DNA from: JABCPE02 sp963530895
GTDB lineage: Bacteria; Bacteroidota; Bacteroidia; Flavobacteriales; Weeksellaceae
NCBI GenBank assembly: GCA_963530895.1
Contig: CAUSFO010000028.1
Span: 1-19,029 of the forward strand
Direction of reading: 5' to 3'
DNA: 19,029 nucleotides
Shown: positions 1 through 6,455 of the stretch, piece by piece
Numbering within the stretch: position 1 is the first letter of the stretch
Layout: each line of letters begins with the position of its first letter
The notes under the pieces: generated by a model
Databases searched by the model: none
What the model saw: the letters and a program-made list of their open reading frames with translations, nothing else
What the model was told of the DNA's origin: nothing
Program-made: the position numbers and the translations under genes

Positions 1-11
1 AATAAAAAATA

Positions 12-995
12 TTATTGAACACTTCTAAAAGACTTCCATCTCAAAACAGCATCCAGACAAAGAAATCCTAGCGCCATCCACAGAAAAACTCTGAAAAATT
101 CTGTGTATTCGTAGTTTTTCTTTCCTTTGATTTTTGTTTTTTCTAATTGGTTGATTTCCTTATAGATATATCCTAAACTCTCGCTGGAATCAGCACGAAA
201 GTATTTTCCGCCTGTGTTTTCCGCAATAGAATTGAGCAAATGCTCATCTATTTCCACTTTTTGAGGAACGAAATACACATCTCCAAAGCCATCAACAGCG
301 GGAGATTCTGCATATCCATCCGTCCCGATACCGATGGTGTAGACCTTTATCCCATTATTTCTAGCCAAATCGCTGGCAACCTCCGCAGGCATTGCGTTTC
401 TTGTAGTATTCATTCCATCGGTCATCAGGATGATTACTTTGCTCTTGGATTGACTTTTTATCAGGTGTTTGGTGGCTACTGCCAGCCCTTCGCCTATGGC
501 GGTTCCGTGGGCTACATCGCCAGGCTGCATTTCTTCTATTTCGGTAGAAATTACCTCATGGTCGGTGGTCAGCGGCACTTTCATAAAGGCTTCTGCGGCG
601 TAGATGACCAGCCCAAGTCTGTCATTTTCCCTTTGCGAAACAAAATTTTGGGAAAGTTTTTTCAGTACAGTCAGTCGGTCTGGGCTAAAATCCCTTGCCA
701 GCATACTGAGTGAAATATCCACTGCTAAAACAATGTCAATGCCCTGTTCATAGTTGTTTTTAATGGTGTAGGTGCGAGGTCTTGCCAGTGCAATAATCAG
801 GGCAGAGAGAATAAAATATTTGGATAAAGTGAGGATTTTATTTACCCAAAAATAGCCATTGCCCATTTGTATATTTTGGGTAGATGGTATGAGGATGCCT
901 TTTTGTTTTCTTTTCTTTAAATCCTTGATAATTAAAGGAATAAATAATAGAAACAAAGCCAAAAACCACGGACTATGAAACTCAAAATTAAACAT
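12..995 (-). CDS. batA: BatA-like von Willebrand factor A domain membrane protein
   Basis: This is a 327-residue VWA protein of the Bat (Bacteroides aerotolerance) family, membrane-anchored in the MoxR/Bat operon. Hydrophobic segments lie near residues 8-24 and 53-71, a VWA domain spans about 85-280, and a last membrane helix covers about 303-320. The MIDAS metal site is complete: DISLS at 93-97, Thr165 in GTAIG and Asp193 in MTDG. An intact MIDAS suggests metal-dependent protein binding. The start overlaps the 3' end of the upstream BatD-like gene by 8 bases, which suggests translational coupling. The stop is only 12 bases from the window edge, so a following batB-like gene would lie outside. 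The family is linked to oxidative-stress tolerance and envelope integrity, but its biochemical role is unsettled. BatA is chosen over BatB because it is the first VWA gene after DUF58; that choice is less certain than the family. Confidence 0.85.
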   Translation of the reverse strand: MFNFEFHSPWFLALFLLFIPLIIKDLKKRKQKGILIPSTQNIQMGNGYFWVNKILTLSKYFILSALIIALARPRTYTIKNNYEQGIDIVLAVDISLSMLARDFSPDRLTVLKKLSQNFVSQRENDRLGLVIYAAEAFMKVPLTTDHEVISTEIEEMQPGDVAHGTAIGEGLAVATKHLIKSQSKSKVIILMTDGMNTTRNAMPAEVASDLARNNGIKVYTIGIGTDGYAESPAVDGFGDVYFVPQKVEIDEHLLNSIAENTGGKYFRADSSESLGYIYKEINQLEKTKIKGKKNYEYTEFFRVFLWMALGFLCLDAVLRWKSFRSVQ

Positions 996-1875
996 TGTCT
1001 ATATCTGTTTTAGGGTTAAAATGAGTAGAATATATAATGTTTTTTATTGAGTCAAAATCACTTTCCATCGTGTTTTTTTCAGGAATGGTCTTCGCGAATT
1101 TTACTAAATCTCCGCGAGTCAGCACTTTTTCAAAGACTTCTATCTCTTCATCTGAAATATAATGTTTACTTTTCATTAAATCTATCAAATCTTCTGTGAG
1201 AAGGATGTCAGCAGGAATATGTTTATTATCAGCAAGATAGCCTCTGCAGATTTCTATCAGTTCTACATAGAAAAGTCGGTATTCGTTTTTTTCTATTAGC
1301 TTTTTGTTTTTTAGCTGTTCTAATTTTTTCAGGGTTTTCAATGCTGGATTTTCTACGCGCAGATTTTTGACTTTTCTATTAAAAATAAATAAAAAGACAA
1401 ATCCTAAAATCCCCAAAATAACAAGTCCGCCGAAGAAATAGTTTTTATACATTTCCCAATAGTCTGAAAGAGAGAGTTCTACCTCTTCGTTGGGCATGAT
1501 GTCGTTGATTTCCTCGCCCTGCTGGGTAGGATTGATAACCTCTATTTCATAAGGTGTGGTGTGGTGGATTTCCTCACCGATTTTGAATTCCAAAGCAGGA
1601 ATGTTGTGTTTTCCTTCCTCGTAAATCGTAAATTCTATAATTCGTTCGTAACTGTTTGGATTTTCGGAAATGCTGTCTTTCGTTTCCTCAAAACTAAACG
1701 GCAGAAGCCCATTTTTCGGTGCTGAAATTACATTTTTTTGGTTTAGATTTTCTATTTTAACTTTGAAAACAGCCGTTTCACCGAGTTCTATTTTTTGTTT
1801 ATTCAAACTGGTGGAAAGCTGCTGCGCAAATCCAAATGTGGTTCCGAAAAAGAAAAGTAAAAAATATTTTTTCAT
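988..1875 (-). CDS. BatD-like / DUF4381-like single-pass membrane protein of the bat operon
   Basis: A 295-residue protein with an N-terminal signal peptide (about residues 1-17, ending FGFA before QQ). A periplasmic beta-rich region of about 20-140 follows, containing the phrase LGETAVFKVKIEN, typical of the Ig-like repeats of BatD/oxygen-tolerance proteins. One membrane helix lies at about 148-167, and a basic, helical cytoplasmic tail covers about 168-295. It sits between the DUF58 and VWA genes, where Flavobacteriia usually carry a short BatD/DUF4381-type partner. It overlaps batA by 8 bases and is separated from the DUF58 gene by 55 bases. The tail could contact the cytoplasmic MoxR or DUF58 protein; this is inference. 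It is shorter than classical BatD, so the exact family name is uncertain. Confidence 0.7.
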   Translation of the reverse strand: MKKYFLLFFFGTTFGFAQQLSTSLNKQKIELGETAVFKVKIENLNQKNVISAPKNGLLPFSFEETKDSISENPNSYERIIEFTIYEEGKHNIPALEFKIGEEIHHTTPYEIEVINPTQQGEEINDIMPNEEVELSLSDYWEMYKNYFFGGLVILGILGFVFLFIFNRKVKNLRVENPALKTLKKLEQLKNKKLIEKNEYRLFYVELIEICRGYLADNKHIPADILLTEDLIDLMKSKHYISDEEIEVFEKVLTRGDLVKFAKTIPEKNTMESDFDSIKNIIYSTHFNPKTDIDNV

Positions 1876-1930
1876 CTTTTATTTATGGCAACTAAAATAG
1901 TTAAAATGCCTTCTGTTATTGATTTTTTTG

Positions 1931-2800
1931 CTACTTTTTGAAATATTTTCTTAGTTCTTTCACATACTCATCGCCCGTTTTTAGGCTGATGAATCCAGCC
2001 GAAGCACTCTCGAAAATTTCCTTTGTTTTTTGTTCTTTTTTTATTTGATTTTCTCTAAAATTTTCCTGCCATCTGCGGTCAGATGTATTTACCCAAATCT
2101 GCTTTCCTGTTTCGCTGTCGGATAGCAGAGCATAGCCGATATCAGGGATTTTGTTGTCTTTTTCATCAGAGATTTTCAGTCCTAAAATTTGGTGTTTTTT
2201 AGAAGCAGTTTTCAATATTTTTTCTTGAAAATCATCATTAAAATCCGATAAAACGAAAAGAAAAGATTTCTTTTTAAAAACATTCATCATATATTCCAGA
2301 GCCTTGTCCAGATGGGTTTCAGAGGCGATGTAATCAGATGAAATGATGTCAGAAATCATAGCCAAAAGGTGCTTTTTCCCTTTTTGTGGCGGGACAACTT
2401 TATAGACTTTATCCGCAAAGAGAATGAGCCCTACTTTGTCATTGTTTTTCAGTGCCGAAAAACCTATACTTGCGCAGATTTCGGCTACGAATTCCTTTTT
2501 TAGTGAAATTTTCGTTCCATAGTCCATAGATGCCGAAATATCCACCAAAAACATTATGGTCAGTTCCCGCTCTTCTTCCATCACTTTCACAAAAGGCTGT
2601 TGGAAACGAGCCGTTTTGTTCCAGTCTATTCTGCGGATTTCATCGCCGAACTGGTAGGGTCTTATCTCGGCAAAAGTCATTCCCTGTCCCTTGAATGCAG
2701 AGTGATACGCACCCATGAGGGAGGCATCAGTCTCCCTGCGGGAACGGATTTCTATTTGTTTTACTTTTTTTATAATATCTTTGATATCCAGTCTGCTCAT
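1931..2800 (-). CDS. DUF58 domain protein of the MoxR/Bat operon
   Basis: A 289-residue soluble DUF58 protein that nearly always pairs with a MoxR ATPase. The family signature RPYQFGDEIRRIDWNKTAR is at residues 47-65. A VWA-like fold follows, with DISAS at 87-91 resembling the first MIDAS motif. The reading frame extends 20 codons further upstream, but those codons lie wholly inside nrdD in another frame and look nothing like the family. The internal ATG at 2800 starts the conserved MSRLDIKDIIKKVKQIE sequence. That ATG shares one base with the nrdD stop (TAATG), a classic reinitiation arrangement, so its translation probably depends on nrdD translation. DUF58 proteins are thought to act as MoxR partners or substrates, but the reaction is unknown. 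Confidence 0.88.
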   Translation of the reverse strand: MSRLDIKDIIKKVKQIEIRSRRETDASLMGAYHSAFKGQGMTFAEIRPYQFGDEIRRIDWNKTARFQQPFVKVMEEERELTIMFLVDISASMDYGTKISLKKEFVAEICASIGFSALKNNDKVGLILFADKVYKVVPPQKGKKHLLAMISDIISSDYIASETHLDKALEYMMNVFKKKSFLFVLSDFNDDFQEKILKTASKKHQILGLKISDEKDNKIPDIGYALLSDSETGKQIWVNTSDRRWQENFRENQIKKEQKTKEIFESASAGFISLKTGDEYVKELRKYFKK

Positions 2801-4578
2801 TATTTTGAAAGATGATAATGTCTTAGCTGATGTTCCTTCTGGCGTGCATTGCTGAAACAAGACACTCGTTTTAGATAGCCTATCACTCTGGTAGCGTGGT
2901 CTATATCCTTAGAATGGCAGCTGCTGCACTCGTATAGAGTTCGTTTATCTATGTGGTCACAGTCGTTACAGATAGTGATACGAATATTGAAACAAAAATA
3001 ATTACACCCTGCTAATGCTGTGGCATTCAGTAATTTGAGGAAACCTTCTTTGTTTGGCGTTTCTTCTAAATTGAGATGAAGAGCCGAGCCGCCATCCAGA
3101 TATTGGATGATTTCTTTTCCGTGAAGAATAATTTTATCCAAAACATTAATCTTCTCGTTTTCAACAGGGTAGAAGTAGGAATTGTAGCACTCACGAGGTG
3201 AGAACAAGCCATCTTTTTTGTCCCAAATAGCATTTTTCACACCGAGGTTTTCTGCTGGAACAAACTCCGTGTTGAACATATAGCCATAGAGCTGTTTAGC
3301 TTTTTTATTTTCTTCGTAAATGATTTTAAGATAATGACTTACGAAATTTTTATAATCCGTATTGTTGCTTGCCTCTATGCCCAGATATTCGGCGGCTTCC
3401 ACCATTCCATTGATTCCGATGGTCAAAAATTGTTTATCCAAAGAAATAAAACCAGCATCATACACAGGCAGAAGTCCTGCGGCTTTGTATTCTTCCACTA
3501 ATTTTCGGTAAGCAACTTGATATTTATGAATTTTTTGAATTTCTTTAGCAATGTCTTTTTTTAGTTGAATTAGTCTGTTGATATTCAGTGTAATAACATT
3601 GATAGAGCCTGTTGCCACGCCGCCAGCACCGAGCGAGTAGCTGAATGTATTGTCGCTGATTTCGTTTCGCAGTCGGCAGCAGGAAGCTAGGCTGTCCGCA
3701 CTCTCAGACTGATAAATGAAGAAAGAATTTCCCTCGCTGAGTTCTTCCGCGCACATTTCCGCAAAGTCGCTATCCACAGGCTTAGTTCCGTCTGTGAGCA
3801 TGGCTGCGGTAACCACAGGGAAAGTCAAAATGGCTTTGGTTCTTTCGGCATTAAACCACTTCATGAAGAATTTTTGGAAACGAGAAAATCGCTCCCAGTC
3901 AGGGCGGGTCATATCAGGAAAGACAAACTCGCCAAACATGCTGTCAAAATAAGGCTTGTCATAAAGCGAAATGTTCCAGAATACGGACTGATATCCGCGC
4001 GCTGCCGCTGGCTGATTGATTGCATAGACCACATGCTGTAAGTGGTTTTCTATGGTTTTTGTATTGGTTTCTAAATAGTTTTCACCAAAATCTTTCGCTG
4101 CAAAGTGGTCAAAATAAAGCAAAAACTCCACCGTTGCCAAAGCTCCTGCAAACTGCGAACTCACTGCAAAAACTAAATTCACAAACTCACCGCAGAAACT
4201 CTCCAAATGCTTTGGTGCTCTACTTTCTCCGCCTATTTTCAGAAGTCCGTCAAGCAGGAAAGGATACATGCTGATAGACACGCAGTAGGGCTTCAGAGAG
4301 GTCTCGTCATGGACATAGATTTCGTGGTTTTCTATCTGGCGAACATACTCATTTGCAGTCTCTTCATCGAAAAGACTTGCAATTTTTCTTCGCACCAGCT
4401 CGCGGTTGATTTGGATATTGATGTCCTTGTTGATTTCAGCCTCCATGGTTGCGATGTTTTTGGAGGTTACATTTGCGTTTGCATCTACGGAAGAAGCCGA
4501 TGCGGCATTACCAGCTTTGATGTAATTTTGGATAAAATCAATTTTTTCATTGATTTGTGAAGGTGTTAGACGAATCAT
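2800..4578 (-). CDS. nrdD: Anaerobic (class III) ribonucleoside-triphosphate reductase, glycyl radical enzyme
   Basis: Reduces ribonucleoside triphosphates to deoxyribonucleotides without oxygen, using a glycyl radical installed by NrdG. The 592 residues show the expected features. Cys99 (KPYC) and Cys300/Cys301 (SCCRLR) are candidates for the active-site thiol and thiyl cysteines. A C-terminal zinc site is formed by C537NDC540 and C551SSC554. The glycyl-radical loop RVIGYL carries Gly567. At the N-terminus, NVTSKNIATMEAE (37-49) is typical of the catalytic domain. The roughly 100-residue ATP-cone of the E. coli enzyme (about 710 residues) is absent, so dATP control through a cone is not expected. 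The gene lies 11 bases after nrdG and overlaps the DUF58 start by one base. Its place inside a MoxR/Bat operon is unusual. Identity is very secure. Confidence 0.96.
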   Translation of the reverse strand: MIRLTPSQINEKIDFIQNYIKAGNAASASSVDANANVTSKNIATMEAEINKDINIQINRELVRRKIASLFDEETANEYVRQIENHEIYVHDETSLKPYCVSISMYPFLLDGLLKIGGESRAPKHLESFCGEFVNLVFAVSSQFAGALATVEFLLYFDHFAAKDFGENYLETNTKTIENHLQHVVYAINQPAAARGYQSVFWNISLYDKPYFDSMFGEFVFPDMTRPDWERFSRFQKFFMKWFNAERTKAILTFPVVTAAMLTDGTKPVDSDFAEMCAEELSEGNSFFIYQSESADSLASCCRLRNEISDNTFSYSLGAGGVATGSINVITLNINRLIQLKKDIAKEIQKIHKYQVAYRKLVEEYKAAGLLPVYDAGFISLDKQFLTIGINGMVEAAEYLGIEASNNTDYKNFVSHYLKIIYEENKKAKQLYGYMFNTEFVPAENLGVKNAIWDKKDGLFSPRECYNSYFYPVENEKINVLDKIILHGKEIIQYLDGGSALHLNLEETPNKEGFLKLLNATALAGCNYFCFNIRITICNDCDHIDKRTLYECSSCHSKDIDHATRVIGYLKRVSCFSNARQKEHQLRHYHLSK

Positions 4579-4589
4579 GGTGTTAATTT

Positions 4590-5042
4590 TTAATGTTTTA
4601 CAAAATAATGGTTTAGTAGTTTATTAGTTTTTACCTCTATAAATTTTTGATTGGTTTCAGGGCTGTCCAATCCGCCCAATTCCGCTATCCAAGGCCCTGT
4701 TTTCAGCCAAGTGAGATGGTTTTTAATCTCATCAGAAATATCTTCCATTCCTGTGTAAAGACAGGTGTTTAGTCCGTTGTCTTCGGCTGTTTTTAGTTTG
4801 TTTATCAAATCTTCTTCTTCCCATTCGCCTCCCATAAAGAGGACACAGGAAATCATACTTTTATATTTGTTTAATAAATCTGCAAAAAGCTCATCGGTCA
4901 AAATTTCTCCGCTTCCGTTTTTCCATAAAAATGGCGAGTGACAGCCTTCGCACCGCAGAGGACAGCCTGTCATGCTGAAACAAAGGCTGATTTGCCCAGG
5001 AACTTCCTGCAGCACGACTTGTATGTCATGATAGCGGAGCAT
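4590..5042 (-). CDS. nrdG: Anaerobic ribonucleotide reductase-activating protein (radical SAM)
   Basis: A radical SAM activase that uses a 4Fe-4S cluster and S-adenosylmethionine to create the glycyl radical on NrdD. The 150-residue length fits the compact NrdG family. The cluster motif CxxxCxxC is at Cys27, Cys31 and Cys34 (TGCPLRCEGCHS). A Gly-rich MGGE motif near residue 70 fits the SAM-binding strand. The gene begins 6 bases after the moxR stop and ends 11 bases before nrdD, so activase and reductase should be made together. Here nrdG precedes nrdD, the reverse of the common nrdD-nrdG order. The cluster makes the protein oxygen-sensitive. A pyruvate-formate-lyase activase is less likely given the size and the adjacent nrdD. 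Confidence 0.93.
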   Translation of the reverse strand: MLRYHDIQVVLQEVPGQISLCFSMTGCPLRCEGCHSPFLWKNGSGEILTDELFADLLNKYKSMISCVLFMGGEWEEEDLINKLKTAEDNGLNTCLYTGMEDISDEIKNHLTWLKTGPWIAELGGLDSPETNQKFIEVKTNKLLNHYFVKH

Positions 5043-5048
5043 TTTCCA

Positions 5049-6053
5049 TTAAGGAGCTTGTATTTTGCTCAAAATTTTATCTATAATATTTTCAGGGCTG
5101 ATGTTTTCGGCTTCAGCCTCGAAGGTAAGCCCTATACGATGACGGAGAATATCTTTTGCGATGCTTTTTACATCTTCTGGAATCACGAAAGCCCTGTTTT
5201 TAAGAAATGCCACAGCACGAGAGGCAATAGCCAAGTTGATAGAAGCCCTCGGTGAAACACCAAAACTGATGTAATCTTTCAACTCCGCAAGTCCGTATTG
5301 CTCAGGATAACGGGTCGCAAAAACCATATCAAGAATATATTTTTCTATTTTTTCATCAAGGTAAATCTGGTTGATGAGTTCCTTTGCTTCTGAGATGTTT
5401 TCCAGCGAAATTACTGGTTTTATCTTCGGCTGGTGGGCTGTAGCTACCATGCGCATTACCTTTCGCTCATCTTCAAAAGAAGGATAGTCTATCTTGCATT
5501 TCAGCATAAAACGGTCGCTCTGCGCTTCTGGCAGGAGGTAAGTTCCTTCTTGGTCTATCGGGTTTTGAGTTGCTAAAACCAAGAAAGGTTTTGGCAGCGG
5601 CATGGTCTCATCGCCTATGGTTACTTGTTTTTCCTGCATGGCTTCCAAGAGGGCGGACTGCACTTTGGAAGGCGCACGATTGATTTCATCCGCTAAAACG
5701 AAATTAGCGAAAATAGGCCCTTTTTTGACCAAAAAATCATTTTCTTTCACATTATAAATCATCGTCCCGATGACATCCGCAGGGAGCAAATCAGGAGTAA
5801 ATTGTATTCTGGAAAATTCTCCACTTACAGCCTCGGAAAGGGTCTTGATAGCCAAGGTTTTTGCTAGCCCTGGTACTCCTTCCAGCAGGATGTGTCCATT
5901 TCCGAGAAGTCCTATGAGGAGGCGCTCTACCATGTATTCCTGTCCGATGATGGCTTTATTGATTTCTTCCTTTAAAAGGGAGAAATGATGGTTCTGAATT
6001 TGTATTTTTTCAGTTAATATTTTTATTTCTTCGGCTTGATGTAATTCTGACAT
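5049..6053 (-). CDS. moxR: MoxR-family AAA+ ATPase
   Basis: A cytoplasmic AAA+ ATPase of the MoxR subfamily, 334 residues from the chosen start, thought to act as a chaperone for VWA-containing partners. Walker A is GVPGLAKT (59-66). Walker B is in FVLADEIN (118-125). The MoxR signature LLEAMQE follows at 135-141, then ATQNPIDQEGTYLLPEAQ as sensor region, and GVSPRAS towards the C-terminal lid. An upstream in-frame ATG would add 11 hydrophobic residues. The start at 6053 is preferred because MSELHQAEEIK opens in normal MoxR style. This is the first gene of the minus-strand operon. I found no exact Bacteroidota promoter for it, only near matches around 6084-6109. Confidence 0.93.
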   Translation of the reverse strand: MSELHQAEEIKILTEKIQIQNHHFSLLKEEINKAIIGQEYMVERLLIGLLGNGHILLEGVPGLAKTLAIKTLSEAVSGEFSRIQFTPDLLPADVIGTMIYNVKENDFLVKKGPIFANFVLADEINRAPSKVQSALLEAMQEKQVTIGDETMPLPKPFLVLATQNPIDQEGTYLLPEAQSDRFMLKCKIDYPSFEDERKVMRMVATAHQPKIKPVISLENISEAKELINQIYLDEKIEKYILDMVFATRYPEQYGLAELKDYISFGVSPRASINLAIASRAVAFLKNRAFVIPEDVKSIAKDILRHRIGLTFEAEAENISPENIIDKILSKIQAP

Positions 6054-6151
6054 AATTGTTAAAATGAGTGGGTAAATTTCTAACAAAAATGTTTAATAAT
6101 CAAAAAATAAGTATTAAAGTTTGTTAAAAAACGAATCTAGCCGATTCAATT

Positions 6152-6182
6152 TTGTTTAATCCAATTAAATAGATTATTTTTG
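6152..6182 (+). promoter_or_regulatory. Bacteroidota-type promoter with overlapping inverted repeat
   Basis: TTG at 6152-6154 is followed by 20 bases and then TATTTTTG at 6175-6182. This matches the Bacteroidota -33/-7 consensus in sequence and spacing. The perfect 7-base inverted repeat AATCCAA (6158-6164) / TTGGATT (6180-6186) covers the spacer and the -7 element, where a repressor could bind. Transcription would begin near 6189, about 270 bases before the ATPase start. Confidence 0.5.
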
Positions 6183-6205
6183 GATTTTTAAACGGAAAAA
6201 TAAAG

Positions 6206-6268
6206 ATGGATTATCACTTTGTGGCGCATCAGCAGATAAGGGAAAAACTGCGAAAGGTTCTTTTTTAA
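6206..6268 (+). CDS. Possible 20-residue peptide or 5' remnant of a lost gene
   Basis: A short ORF encoding MDYHFVAHQQIREKLRKVLF begins about 17 bases after the transcription start predicted from the promoter at 6152-6182. I do not recognise the peptide. It is basic and amphipathic. It might be a leader peptide, a small protein, or the start of a gene whose remainder was lost when the ATPase segment arrived. A 20-codon ORF can easily occur by chance, so support rests only on its position behind a good promoter. Confidence 0.2.
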   Translation: MDYHFVAHQQIREKLRKVLF

Positions 6269-6375
6269 GTATTAATTGCTGAACAGACGAATAAAAGTTT
6301 ATTTATTTTCTGCTTTCACCTATTTTTCAGGCTTTTTATTGGTGTTTATCCTTTTTTATGAAGTTTTTTATTTAA

Positions 6376-6406
6376 ATGCGACAGCAACTTTTCAACTTGG
6401 TTGCAT
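6376..6406. promoter_or_regulatory. Palindromic operator candidate for the metal ATPase
   Basis: GCAAC (6384-6388) and GTTGC (6400-6404) are an exact inverted repeat separated by 11 bases. An outer pair, ATGCGAC (6376-6382) and GTTGCAT (6400-6406), matches at six of seven positions. The element covers the -33 hexamer of the ATPase promoter, and TTGCAT recurs 22 bases downstream at 6423-6428. Placement and symmetry suggest a site for a metal-sensing repressor; which family binds is not shown by the sequence. Confidence 0.4.
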
Positions 6407-6425
6407 TCTCTTTTATTTACTTTTG
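6397..6425 (+). promoter_or_regulatory. Promoter of the metal-transporting ATPase
   Basis: TTG at 6397-6399, an 18-base spacer and TACTTTTG at 6418-6425 give an exact match to the Bacteroidota TTG/TAnnTTTG promoter. Transcription should begin about 7 bases further on, leaving a leader of roughly 24 bases before the ATG at 6456. Confidence 0.65.
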
Positions 6426-6455
6426 CATCGAAATTAGTAACAAATCTAAAAAACA

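Larger units (their letters stand above)
6054..6455. other. Intergenic region between divergent moxR and the metal ATPase
   Basis: A 402-base AT-rich stretch with no recognisable gene. On the plus strand it holds a TTG-N20-TAnnTTTG promoter (6152-6182) overlapped by an inverted repeat (6158-6186), a 20-codon ORF (6206-6268), and a second promoter with a palindromic operator candidate just before the ATPase. A short GAATC/GATTC repeat (6133-6147) lies next to the first promoter. For moxR, only imperfect reverse-strand matches to the -7 element are seen. Confidence 0.7.

Noticed and set aside
240..713. A 157-codon plus-strand ORF opposite batA
   Set aside because: It lies entirely antisense to a well-supported VWA gene and encodes nothing recognisable, so it is a shadow frame.
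2801..2860. A 20-residue N-terminal extension of the DUF58 protein
   Set aside because: These codons lie inside nrdD in another frame, do not resemble the family, and the start at 2800 has the conserved N-terminus.
4207..4560. A 117-codon plus-strand ORF opposite nrdD
   Set aside because: It overlaps the conserved N-terminal part of nrdD on the other strand and has no promoter or family resemblance.
6054..6086. An 11-residue N-terminal extension of MoxR
   Set aside because: The extra residues are hydrophobic and atypical for MoxR; the start at 6053 gives the usual N-terminus.
6084..6109. Reverse-strand near matches to TAnnTTTG as the moxR promoter
   Set aside because: Each has a substitution or an extra base, and neither has a TTG at the right distance, so no promoter is called.
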